Assembly (NCBI GenBank): GCA_002304925.1
Contig: DBPT01000016.1
Coordinates: 1-46,427, forward strand
DNA length: 46,427 nt
DNA from: Prolixibacteraceae bacterium UBA1413
Lineage (GTDB): Bacteria > Bacteroidota > Bacteroidia > Bacteroidales > Prolixibacteraceae
Reading direction: 5' to 3'
Below are positions 17,724 through 25,183 of the stretch, piece by piece. The position numbers were made by a program, and so were the translations under genes. Under the pieces are notes generated by a model. It was not told where the DNA came from. It did not search any database and saw nothing but the letters and a program-made list of their open reading frames with translations. Every line of letters starts with the position of its first letter. The first letter of the stretch is position 1.

Positions 17724-18098
17724 ATGAGGATACTAGGAAATATCATCTGGCTGATTTTCGGAGGATTGGAGGCTTTTATCGGATATGTGGCGGGAGGATT
17801 GGCTTTGTGCGTGACAATCGTGGGAATACCTTTCGGCCTTCAGGTTTTTAAACTGGCGGAGGTTACCCTGTGGCCATTTAACAAAACCTGGGAAACGAAG
17901 GATTGGGCTCCCGGTTGTCTGTCAACCATCATGAACATCATCTGGCTGATCGTGGCGGGTTTCTGGATTGCGTTGACCCACCTTCTTTTTGGACTTCTCC
18001 TTACCATTACAATCGTAGGGATCCCTTGGGGGAGGCAGCATTTCAAACTGATGTCCCTGGCCATCACTCCTTTCGGCCGTCGGGTAATCAACAAATAG
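17724..18098 (+). CDS. YccF domain-containing inner-membrane protein
   Basis: A 124-residue small membrane protein made of two copies of the YccF/DUF307 unit: ILGNIIWLIFGGLEAFIGYV...TIVGIPFGLQVFKLAEVTLWPF and IMNIIWLIVAGFWIALTHLL...TIVGIPWGRQHFKLMSLAITPFGR. Four hydrophobic segments are expected. The molecular function of the family is not established. It starts 95 bases after kdsA on the same strand and is followed by a broken regulator fragment. Confidence 0.9.
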   Translation: MRILGNIIWLIFGGLEAFIGYVAGGLALCVTIVGIPFGLQVFKLAEVTLWPFNKTWETKDWAPGCLSTIMNIIWLIVAGFWIALTHLLFGLLLTITIVGIPWGRQHFKLMSLAITPFGRRVINK

Positions 18099-18164
18099 GC
18101 AGAACTTTGTCGGCTCCATTTCTGCTGGGCAGTGTGAAAGTACCTGACGGGGAAATGGTTATCA

Positions 18165-18260
18165 TTTTACTTCGCCCAACTGAAAAAGAAGCTGGAGGAT
18201 AATTCCTCGCAACCGGTCATGATCATCACCGAATCGGGGATTGGTTACCGGTTTGTGTAA
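18165..18260 (+). pseudogene. C-terminal remnant of a KdpE/OmpR-type response regulator
   Basis: The frame ending at the TAA at 18258-18260 encodes YFAQLKKKLEDNSS (from 18168) followed by MIITESGIGYRFV. This is the recognition-helix end and the terminal beta-hairpin of an OmpR-family winged helix, very close to the KdpE ending (ITETGIGYRF). The frame is closed by a TGA at 18135-18137, and no receiver domain or remainder of the DNA-binding domain precedes it; the intact YccF gene ends at 18098. I read it as the stub of a deleted kdpE-like gene. It is unlikely to be expressed. Confidence 0.7.
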
Positions 18261-18289
18261 TCTGGCGACTCTTTTGTATATTTACGACC

Positions 18290-20296
18290 ATGAATTATTT
18301 CATGGTTATGAAGGGATACTTTTTTCTGCCGTTTATTTCCTCCCTGTTTGCAGCGACACTGTTGATGGCGCAACCACGGGAGTTGTTGATCCAGGTTGAC
18401 AAACAGGGGGCTGAAATCCAGCCCACCATGTACGGGTTGTTCTTCGAGGACATCAACTATGCCGCCGATGGTGGGCTTTATGCGGAGTTGGTGAAAAACC
18501 GCTCCTTCGAATTTCCACAAAGTTTTACGGGGTGGTGTACCTTTGGCAAGGTTGAACTCAGGGATGACGGACCTTTTGAGCGGAATCCCCATTATGTGCG
18601 CCTTTCCTGGCCGGGGCACGACCACAAACACACGGGATTGGAGAATGAAGGATTTTTCGGAATCGGTATTGAAAAGGAGGAGAAATACCGTTTTTCGGTT
18701 TGGGCGCGATCTCCGGAGGGAACGCGGGATACCCTCAGGGTGGAGCTGGTGGATCGGGCCTCCATGCAGGAACAGCAGGCTTTCGCAGCCGCCGCTTTGG
18801 TCGTGGATTCCAAAGAATGGAAGAAATATCAGGTGATCCTGACTTCCCGTGAGAGGATTCCCAAAGCACGGCTCCGCATATTCCTCAACTCCCGGGGGCC
18901 CGTGGATATGGAGCATATCTCACTGTTTCCCACGGATACCTGGAAGGGCCATGAGAACGGACTCAGGAAGGACCTGGCCCAGGCCCTGACGGATATCCGT
19001 CCGGGAGTCTTCCGCTTTCCCGGCGGATGTATTGTGGAAGGGACGGACCTGGCTACCCGCTACCAATGGAAAAATTCGGTGGGGCCTGTTGAAAACCGTC
19101 CTCTTAACGAAAACCGCTGGCATTATACCTTTCCCCATCGTTTTTATCCCGATTATTATCAAAGCTATGGTCTTGGCTTTTACGAATACTTTCTCCTGTC
19201 GGAGGAAATGGGCGCCGAGCCGCTCCCCATTCTGAGCTGCGGTCTTTCTTGCCAGTTTCAGAACCAGGACATGGCCTGTCATGTTGACGTTGATGACCTG
19301 AAGGAATATATTCAGGATGCCCTTGACCTGATCGAGTTTGCCAACGGGGAGATTACCTCCCCTTGGGGTAAGGTTCGGGCTGAGATGGGGCATCCGGCTC
19401 CCTTCAACATGAAATTCATCGGAATCGGCAACGAGCAGTGGGGACCCGAATACCCTGAACGGCTGGAACCTTTCATCAAAGCCATCCGCCAAAGCCATCC
19501 CGAAATAAAAATTGTCGGTGGATCAGGTCCCGGTTCCGAGGGGGAACAGTTTGATTACCTCTGGCCGGAAATGAAACGGCTGAAGGCGGACCTGGTGGAT
19601 GAACATTTCTATCGTCCCGAGAGTTGGTTTCTCAGCCAAGGGGCGCGCTATGACAGTTATGACCGCAACGGGCCGAAGGTCTTTGCCGGCGAGTATGCGT
19701 GTCATGGCCGCGGAAAGAAGTGGAACCATTTCAACGCTTCCCTTCTGGAGGCAGCCTTCATGACCGGAATGGAACGGAATGCCGACATCGTGCACATGGC
19801 CACCTATGCGCCGTTGTTCGCCCATGTGGAAGGATGGCAGTGGCGTCCTGACCTGATCTGGTTTGATAACCTGCGGTCGATGCGTACGGCCAGCTATTAT
19901 GTTCAGCAACTCTTCTCCCACAACCGGGGAACGCATGTCCTCCCCCTGACCATGGAGGGAAGAGCAGTCACGGGAGCCCAAGGGCAGCACGGACTCTTCG
20001 CCAGTGCCGTATTGGATGACGTGCACCAAACCGTGATCGTGAAAGTGGTGAATACCTCCGAAGCTTCGCAACAGATTACCCTGACTCTGCAGGGGCTGAA
20101 AAAGAAGGAATCCCTGGCAGGGGGCAGCCTGGTTACCTTGCATTCACCGGACCCTGACAGGGAGAACTCCCTGGACGAACCCAATGCCATCCTGCCATCC
20201 CATCAGTTCATCGAGGCAGCAGGGAATTCATTGACGACATTCGTGGGGGCAAAAACTTTTGCCATTTACAAACTGAACAGGATCACTGCCAGGTAG
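18290..20296 (+). CDS. Exported alpha-L-arabinofuranosidase, GH51
   Basis: A 668-residue glycoside hydrolase releasing terminal alpha-L-arabinofuranose from arabinan, arabinoxylan or arabinogalactan. It has a signal peptide (GYFFLPFISSLFAATLLMAQ), a small N-terminal domain with a carbohydrate-binding-like insert (~residues 80-215), the GH51 TIM barrel, and a C-terminal beta-domain. The catalytic acid/base is E382 (GIGNEQWG) and the nucleophile E468 (VFAGEYACHG). FRFPGGCIVEGTDL and PTMYGLFFEDINYA are family motifs. The start is uncertain: ATGs at 18290, 18302 and 18308 are all in frame, and the last gives the most typical signal peptide (MKGYFF). It is upstream of a sulfatase on the same strand, 77 bases apart. 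Confidence 0.93.
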   Translation: MNYFMVMKGYFFLPFISSLFAATLLMAQPRELLIQVDKQGAEIQPTMYGLFFEDINYAADGGLYAELVKNRSFEFPQSFTGWCTFGKVELRDDGPFERNPHYVRLSWPGHDHKHTGLENEGFFGIGIEKEEKYRFSVWARSPEGTRDTLRVELVDRASMQEQQAFAAAALVVDSKEWKKYQVILTSRERIPKARLRIFLNSRGPVDMEHISLFPTDTWKGHENGLRKDLAQALTDIRPGVFRFPGGCIVEGTDLATRYQWKNSVGPVENRPLNENRWHYTFPHRFYPDYYQSYGLGFYEYFLLSEEMGAEPLPILSCGLSCQFQNQDMACHVDVDDLKEYIQDALDLIEFANGEITSPWGKVRAEMGHPAPFNMKFIGIGNEQWGPEYPERLEPFIKAIRQSHPEIKIVGGSGPGSEGEQFDYLWPEMKRLKADLVDEHFYRPESWFLSQGARYDSYDRNGPKVFAGEYACHGRGKKWNHFNASLLEAAFMTGMERNADIVHMATYAPLFAHVEGWQWRPDLIWFDNLRSMRTASYYVQQLFSHNRGTHVLPLTMEGRAVTGAQGQHGLFASAVLDDVHQTVIVKVVNTSEASQQITLTLQGLKKKESLAGGSLVTLHSPDPDRENSLDEPNAILPSHQFIEAAGNSLTTFVGAKTFAIYKLNRITAR

Positions 20297-20373
20297 CACA
20301 GCAAATTCCCACGAGGTCGCAGCAGACAAAGCCTTCCGGAAGGATCCTGTTTTTATTTTGGTATAACAAGACC

Positions 20374-21906
20374 ATGGAACGAATATTTTTACATCAGGGG
20401 CCACGGTTTCTTGCGGCCAGTGCACTGTTTTCATTTTCAGTCCATTTGGCCGGAGCGCAGCAGGCTTTGCTGCCACAGTCCATTCCTGCCGAAGGGAAAC
20501 GGATGAACGTGCTTTTCCTGATCTCGGATGATATGCGGACTGACCTGCATGTTTACGGACATGCGCTTGCCAGAACCCCCAACCTCGATCAGTTGGCCAG
20601 TCGGGGGGTGATGTTCGAGAGGGCTTACTGCCAGTATCCCTTGTGTGGTCCCTCGCGCTCTTCCCTGCTTACCGGCCGGCGGCCTGTCACCAGCGGATTG
20701 TATTCCAACCGGGAATGGTTCGGGGCAACCTATCCCGATTGGGTGAGCCTGCCAAAATATTTCCGCCAGCAGGGGTATGCGGTAGTGCGTACCGGAAAAG
20801 TTTTCCACGGGGGCATTGATGATACCGATGCCTGGAGTGAAGGGGGAGAAGAGCGGGTATATAATAATCCGGTGAACCTTTCTCCACCTGCTTCGTTGAC
20901 CGAAGCTGAAAAAGCAGCTCATATCAGGAGAGTTGCGCCCAAACTAACCCCCGGTGCGCTGATCAACCCGCAATCTGACCGGTGGGAGGCTGTAGTGGGG
21001 GAAGCTGCAAATAATCTGGGAGATACACGGGTGGCTGACAAAGCCATTGACTTTATCCGGAGGTATGGGGAGAGCGGTGAACCTTTCTTCCTGGCTTGCG
21101 GATTTTCCAAGCCCCATTCGCCACTGGTGGCTCCCAAACAATTTTTTGATCTTTATGATGCGGATGAGATCCCCTTGCCTCCCGATTTTGCATCACTCCC
21201 CGTTGTTCCGGTGGGATTCCCCGCAGGATCTGTCAGGCCCGTCAATGCAGATCTCTTCATCAACAGGAGTGCCTCTCCTGAGGAAGCCCGTGCGATGATA
21301 AAGGCCTATCTGGCCTGCGTCAGCTACGTTGACTGGAATGTGGGAAGGGTGATTGATGAGTTGGACCAGCAGGGACTCCGGGAGAATACAATCGTCGTAT
21401 TCTGGAGCGACCATGGTTACCAGCTTGGTGAAAAGGGAAAATGGTCAAAGGCTGGTTCCCTCTGGGAACAGGGTACCCGGGTACCTTTTATTATCCACGA
21501 TCCGCGGATTTCGGGTCACGGAAAGAGTTGCCCGCGTGTCGTTGAGCTACTTGATATTTATCCTACCCTGACAGATCTTTGCGGACTTCCGGAGCCCGAA
21601 GGCCCTGAAGGTGTCAGCCTTCGCCCACTGCTTGAAAATCCTTTGGCGGAATGGGATCGCCCGGCTTTTACCGTCTGGAATGAACATGGCAAAGGTATTA
21701 CCGGCGTAGTGGTCAGGACTGAACAGTGGAGATATGCCGAATTCTTCGGAACCGGGGAGGGGAGGTTTCTTACCGATCCCGCCGGCGACCCCCATGAACT
21801 ACGCAACCTGGTGACTTTTCCCGAATACAAGGAGATTGTGGCGAAACTGCATGAACTTGCTGCAGGTCATGTACGGGATAAGACCGAACTTCCTTGCCGG
21901 GAGTGA
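20374..21906 (+). CDS. Exported sulfatase (iduronate-2-sulfatase-like, family S1)
   Basis: A 510-residue type I sulfatase. The N-terminus has a signal peptide (FLAASALFSFSVHLAGAQ). The calcium-site motif is MNVLFLISDDMRTD (D52, D53). The formylglycine motif is C91-G-P-S-R followed by SSLLTG, a Cys-type site that needs a maturase such as anSME, not seen in this window. GFSKPHSPL, SDHGYQLGEKGKWSK and the C-terminal DPAGDPHELRNL are typical of iduronate-2-sulfatase-like enzymes. Periplasmic desulfation of a glycan is likely; the actual substrate (for example a sulfated fucan or glycosaminoglycan) cannot be read. It converges on the FGGY kinase. Confidence 0.92.
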   Translation: MERIFLHQGPRFLAASALFSFSVHLAGAQQALLPQSIPAEGKRMNVLFLISDDMRTDLHVYGHALARTPNLDQLASRGVMFERAYCQYPLCGPSRSSLLTGRRPVTSGLYSNREWFGATYPDWVSLPKYFRQQGYAVVRTGKVFHGGIDDTDAWSEGGEERVYNNPVNLSPPASLTEAEKAAHIRRVAPKLTPGALINPQSDRWEAVVGEAANNLGDTRVADKAIDFIRRYGESGEPFFLACGFSKPHSPLVAPKQFFDLYDADEIPLPPDFASLPVVPVGFPAGSVRPVNADLFINRSASPEEARAMIKAYLACVSYVDWNVGRVIDELDQQGLRENTIVVFWSDHGYQLGEKGKWSKAGSLWEQGTRVPFIIHDPRISGHGKSCPRVVELLDIYPTLTDLCGLPEPEGPEGVSLRPLLENPLAEWDRPAFTVWNEHGKGITGVVVRTEQWRYAEFFGTGEGRFLTDPAGDPHELRNLVTFPEYKEIVAKLHELAAGHVRDKTELPCRE

Positions 21907-21939
21907 TTTCTCCTGAGAGAACTCTGAAATACGATACAG

Positions 21940-21965
21940 AAAAAATCAAGCCATCCTGTGCTTGA
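21940..21965 (-). terminator. Rho-independent terminator of the FGGY kinase gene
   Basis: On the minus strand TCAAGC, an eight-base loop, and GCTTGA are followed by TTTTTT (plus-strand A run 21940-21945). It sits about 30 bases after the kinase stop. Confidence 0.7.
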
Positions 21966-21996
21966 GAAAAAGGGATACTTCCAACGTGAAGGGGGC

Positions 21997-23481
21997 CTAT
22001 GGTTTGATGGACTGAACAATCAGCTTAAAGCGGAGATAGGTCTCCTGCCAATCCCTGACTCCAGAAGGAAGGTACTGGATGTTGGCAAATGAACTGGAAA
22101 CGATTTGACGCATCTCCCGCAGAGAATCGATATATCCCAGTCCTCGGGCCTGCATGAGAATATTCCCGATGGCGGTGGCTTCCACCGGACCGGCAATTAC
22201 GGGAAGACCGGTGGCGTTGGCGGTAAGCTGGCACAAAAAGCGGTTATTGGCACCTCCTCCGATGATGTGGATCTTCTCGACCGGTTTTTTGATCGCTTTC
22301 TCAATCTGGTCCAGGGTATATTTATATTTCAGGGCGAGGCTGTCGTAAATACACCGTGATATGGCCGCCATGGTAGCAGGCACCGGCTGTTCTGTTTTCC
22401 GGCAGAATTCACGGATCGCTTCGGGCATGTCGGGCGGGTTAAGAAAGGTATGGTCGTCGGGATCCACCAGGCTGATAAAGGGAGGAGCGGTCTTGCTCAT
22501 CTCCACGATGTCACTCCACGACAGGGTGGTCCCGGCATCCCATTTCCGCTTACACTCCTGGATGAGCCACAATCCCATGATATTTTTCAGAAACCTCGTC
22601 GTGCCGTCGATTCCTCCCTCATTGGTGAAATTCAGGGCCAGCATTTCTTCTGTAACCAGTGGAACAGGACTTTCAATGCCCATAAGGGACCAGGTTCCTG
22701 AACTGATGTATGCCCAGTTCCCCTCTTCGGCGGGGACGGAGGCAACGGCTGAGGCGGTATCGTGTGAAGCCACGGCAATACAGGGGATGGGATCACTCCC
22801 TGTTTCGGAGCATACTTCGGGAAGCAACGGCCCCAGAATGTTCCCTGGAAGAATGATCTCTTCCGCCAGATCGTGGGGAATCCCCGCCACATCGAACAAA
22901 CGGTACTCCCATTCCGCTTTCCCCGGTTTGAGCATCTGCGAGGTGCTGGCGATGGTATACTCATTTTTCCGGATGCCGGTGAATAAAAAATTGAGTGCAT
23001 CGGGAGTGAAGAGCATGCTGTCGGCAATTTTCAGGGTTTCTAAGCGGGACTGGTATGCCGAAAAAAGCTGGAAGAGGGTGTTGAACTGCATGAACTGGAT
23101 CCCGGAAAGTTCATATGTCTCTTTTTTGGACAGGAGACTGAAAAATCGTTCCATGCTGTTATCAGTCCGCCCGTCGCGGTAAGCAAAAGGCAGTCCGGCA
23201 ATGTGTCCGTCAGCGGTTACCAGGCAATAGTCAACGCCCCAGGTATCGATGCCTATCGATTCCGGCTGGATGTTCAATTCGCGGACGCATTTTGTGAGGC
23301 CCGTTTTCAGCTCGCAAAACAGGGAAAAGATATTCCAGAAGTAGTGGCCGTGAAGCAATAACATCTGGTTGTTGAAACGATGGACTTCGGTAAGGGTGAG
23401 TTTGTCGCCTTCCAGGCTGCCAAGCATGGCCCTTCCGCTGGAAGCCCCGAGGTCAAAGGCCAAAAAATGGTGAACGTTCAT
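21997..23481 (-). CDS. FGGY-family sugar kinase, rhamnulokinase/fuculokinase
   Basis: A 494-residue cytoplasmic kinase phosphorylating a ketose at O1. The N-terminal phosphate-binding signature is FLAFDLGASSGRAML. Further RhaB-type motifs are IGIDTWGVDYCLV, LPFAYRDGRT and MLFTPDALNFLFTG. The catalytic base is D241 (ASHDTASAV), and the adenosine motif is IHIIGGGANNRFLCQLTANATGLPVIAGPVEATAIGN. By sequence it is RhaB-type. In Bacteroides the fuculokinase of the fucose operon is also of this type, so with fucI 10 kb away it may phosphorylate L-fuculose; rhamnulose is equally possible. No aldolase follows. It stands alone on the minus strand with its own terminator. Confidence 0.9.
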   Translation of the reverse strand: MNVHHFLAFDLGASSGRAMLGSLEGDKLTLTEVHRFNNQMLLLHGHYFWNIFSLFCELKTGLTKCVRELNIQPESIGIDTWGVDYCLVTADGHIAGLPFAYRDGRTDNSMERFFSLLSKKETYELSGIQFMQFNTLFQLFSAYQSRLETLKIADSMLFTPDALNFLFTGIRKNEYTIASTSQMLKPGKAEWEYRLFDVAGIPHDLAEEIILPGNILGPLLPEVCSETGSDPIPCIAVASHDTASAVASVPAEEGNWAYISSGTWSLMGIESPVPLVTEEMLALNFTNEGGIDGTTRFLKNIMGLWLIQECKRKWDAGTTLSWSDIVEMSKTAPPFISLVDPDDHTFLNPPDMPEAIREFCRKTEQPVPATMAAISRCIYDSLALKYKYTLDQIEKAIKKPVEKIHIIGGGANNRFLCQLTANATGLPVIAGPVEATAIGNILMQARGLGYIDSLREMRQIVSSSFANIQYLPSGVRDWQETYLRFKLIVQSIKP

Positions 23482-23547
23482 CGGAATTGTTTATGATAGA
23501 AAGGGTGCAATTTACGTTTTTTAAGTGAGAATGTGCCCTTCCCGGGC

Positions 23548-23761
23548 CTAATTCTCATAGAAAAGAAGATTGGCAAACCTGATGTACTGTTGCCGGTCAT
23601 GGGGTGATATCATGTTCTCCTTCCCTAATGTGGCATCCGATCCGGTTCATGACAGGTTCGTTCAGCCGGGGCATCCCGGGGGAAATCAGCCCTGTCTGAC
23701 CATAGAGGCCATCTGTCGGAGAGGCATGATAGCCTGAGAGGTATTCCACGCGGGGATCGGG
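23548..23761 (-). pseudogene. Possible frameshifted gene debris downstream of rarA
   Basis: Two overlapping minus-strand frames look protein-like. The first runs directly on from the rarA stop for 54 codons (starting PDPRVEYLSGYHASPTDG, ending at the TGA at 23597-23599). The second, shifted frame ends with ISPHDRQQYIRFANLLFYEN and a TAG at 23548-23550. Neither has a start codon context. I do not recognise the family. The reading as one gene broken by a frameshift is inference. The rest of the 280-base gap shows only a small GCCC/GGGC hairpin. Confidence 0.3.
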
Positions 23762-25051
23762 TTATCTTTTTCTGAACCGTTTGCCCCACCAGGAGACCAG
23801 CCTTTCGAGGATTTTGGTTTCTGAAGGATTGTCTTGCGGAATATAAAACCTTTCCTTCCTGATTTTTTCAGGAAGGAAATCCTGTTCCACAAAATTTCCT
23901 TCATAGGAGTGGGCGTATTTGTAATTTTCGTGATAACCCAGCTCTTTCATTAGTTTTGTAGGGGCGTTACGGATGTGCAGGGGCACGGGAAGGTCTCCTG
24001 TTGTGCGTACTGTTTCCTGGGCGGCGTCGATGGCGGCGTAGGCTGAATTACTTTTGGGAGAGGTGGCCAAGTAAATGGCGCATTCCGACAGGATGATCCG
24101 TGATTCGGGAAATCCGATCTGGTGTACGGCATCAAAAGTGCTCTGCGCCAGCAGCAGGGCGTTGGGGTTGGCCAGGCCGATGTCTTCCGCAGCCAGGATC
24201 ACCAGCCTTCGGGCAATGAATTTCAGATCTTCCCCGCCCTCGATCATCCGAGCAAGCCAGTATACGGCCGCATCGGGGTCACTCCCCCTGATGCTTTTTA
24301 TAAATGCGGATATGATGTCATAATGCATCTCTCCCAATTTGTCATACAAGGCCAGGTTTTTCTGCAGGAGAACCAAAACCCTGTCGTTGGTAATATAGAC
24401 CGGATCGTTTTCCGGTTCTCCGGCATTGACCACCAGTTCCAGCACATTCAGCAATTTGCGGGCATCGCCTCCTGAAAACCGCAGCAATGCTTCATCTTCC
24501 TGAATCACCACCTTCCGGTGCTTGAGTTCGACATCCTTTTCAAGGGCGATTTCAAGGAGTTTTAACAGGTGTTCTTTGCTGAGGGGATTGAGCACGTATA
24601 CCTGGCATCGGGAAAGGAGGGGTGAGATGACTTCAAAGGATGGATTTTCAGTAGTTGCTCCGATCAGGGTGATAATTCCCGACTCCACGGCACCCAGCAG
24701 GGAATCTTGCTGTGATTTGCTGAAACGGTGGATCTCATCGATGAAAAGGATGGGATTCGGCCGGTTGAAAAACTGTTGTTTCTTGGCCTTGTCGATGATT
24801 TCCCTGACATCCCTGACCCCTGAACTGACGGCACTGAGGGTGTAAAAGGGACGGTCGAGGGTGGTGGCGATGATCCTGGCCAGGGTTGTTTTACCAACTC
24901 CCGGCGGACCCCACAGAATAATGGAAACCAGGTTTCCTGACCGGACCATTTTCTGCAATACTGCATCGGGGCCGACCAGATGCTCCTGCCCCAGAAACTC
25001 TTCCAGGTTCCTGGGCCTTAATCTTTCCGCTAGTGGCTGTGTGCTGGTCAT
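23762..25051 (-). CDS. rarA: Replication-associated recombination protein RarA (MgsA)
   Basis: A 429-residue clamp-loader-like AAA+ ATPase that acts at stalled replication forks. Walker A is GPPGVGKTT (48-56), Walker B is LFIDEIHRF (101-109), and sensor 1 is IGATTENPSFEV. PLAERLRPRNLEEFLGQEHLVG is the family opening. The C-terminal tetramerisation domain contains IRGSDPDAAVYWLARMIEGGEDLKFIARRLVILAAEDIGLANP and the late YKYAHSYEGNFVEQDFLPE motif. Length and content are canonical. It lies 127 bases downstream of the TPR gene on the same strand, separated by a hexamer repeat array. Confidence 0.97.
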   Translation of the reverse strand: MTSTQPLAERLRPRNLEEFLGQEHLVGPDAVLQKMVRSGNLVSIILWGPPGVGKTTLARIIATTLDRPFYTLSAVSSGVRDVREIIDKAKKQQFFNRPNPILFIDEIHRFSKSQQDSLLGAVESGIITLIGATTENPSFEVISPLLSRCQVYVLNPLSKEHLLKLLEIALEKDVELKHRKVVIQEDEALLRFSGGDARKLLNVLELVVNAGEPENDPVYITNDRVLVLLQKNLALYDKLGEMHYDIISAFIKSIRGSDPDAAVYWLARMIEGGEDLKFIARRLVILAAEDIGLANPNALLLAQSTFDAVHQIGFPESRIILSECAIYLATSPKSNSAYAAIDAAQETVRTTGDLPVPLHIRNAPTKLMKELGYHENYKYAHSYEGNFVEQDFLPEKIRKERFYIPQDNPSETKILERLVSWWGKRFRKR

Positions 25052-25111
25052 TTTATCAGTATGTAGTCGTCATGTTCCGGTATTTCAAATAACAAAGAAT
25101 CAGCGAAGGCT

Positions 25112-25183
25112 CTTAACCTTAACCTTAACCTTAACCTCAGCCTCAACCTTAACCTCAACCTCAACCTTAACCTCAACCTTAGT
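25112..25183. repeat. Hexanucleotide tandem array (CTTAAC/CTCAAC), 12 units
   Basis: Read on the plus strand, the units are CTTAAC x4, CTCAGC, CTCAAC, CTTAAC, CTCAAC x2, CTTAAC, CTCAAC and a last degenerate CTTAGT, in perfect 6-base phase. The last unit contains the TPR gene stop codon (25179-25181), so the array abuts the coding end exactly and lies 60 bases upstream of the rarA start. Shorter runs of the same hexamers occur at 8769-8780, 8841-8855 and 14578-14595. Confidence 0.9.

Noticed and set aside
20327..20356. CCTTCCGGAAGG palindrome followed by Ts as a terminator between GH51 and the sulfatase
   Set aside because: The palindrome lacks a proper loop and the T run starts several bases after it, so evidence is too weak; co-transcription of the two genes remains possible.
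22361..23182. 273-codon plus-strand open frame opposite the FGGY kinase
   Set aside because: Antisense to a conserved kinase, with a Ser/Arg-rich, non-protein-like translation.
25112..25183. CRISPR array
   Set aside because: The units are contiguous 6-base repeats with no spacers, and there are no cas genes.
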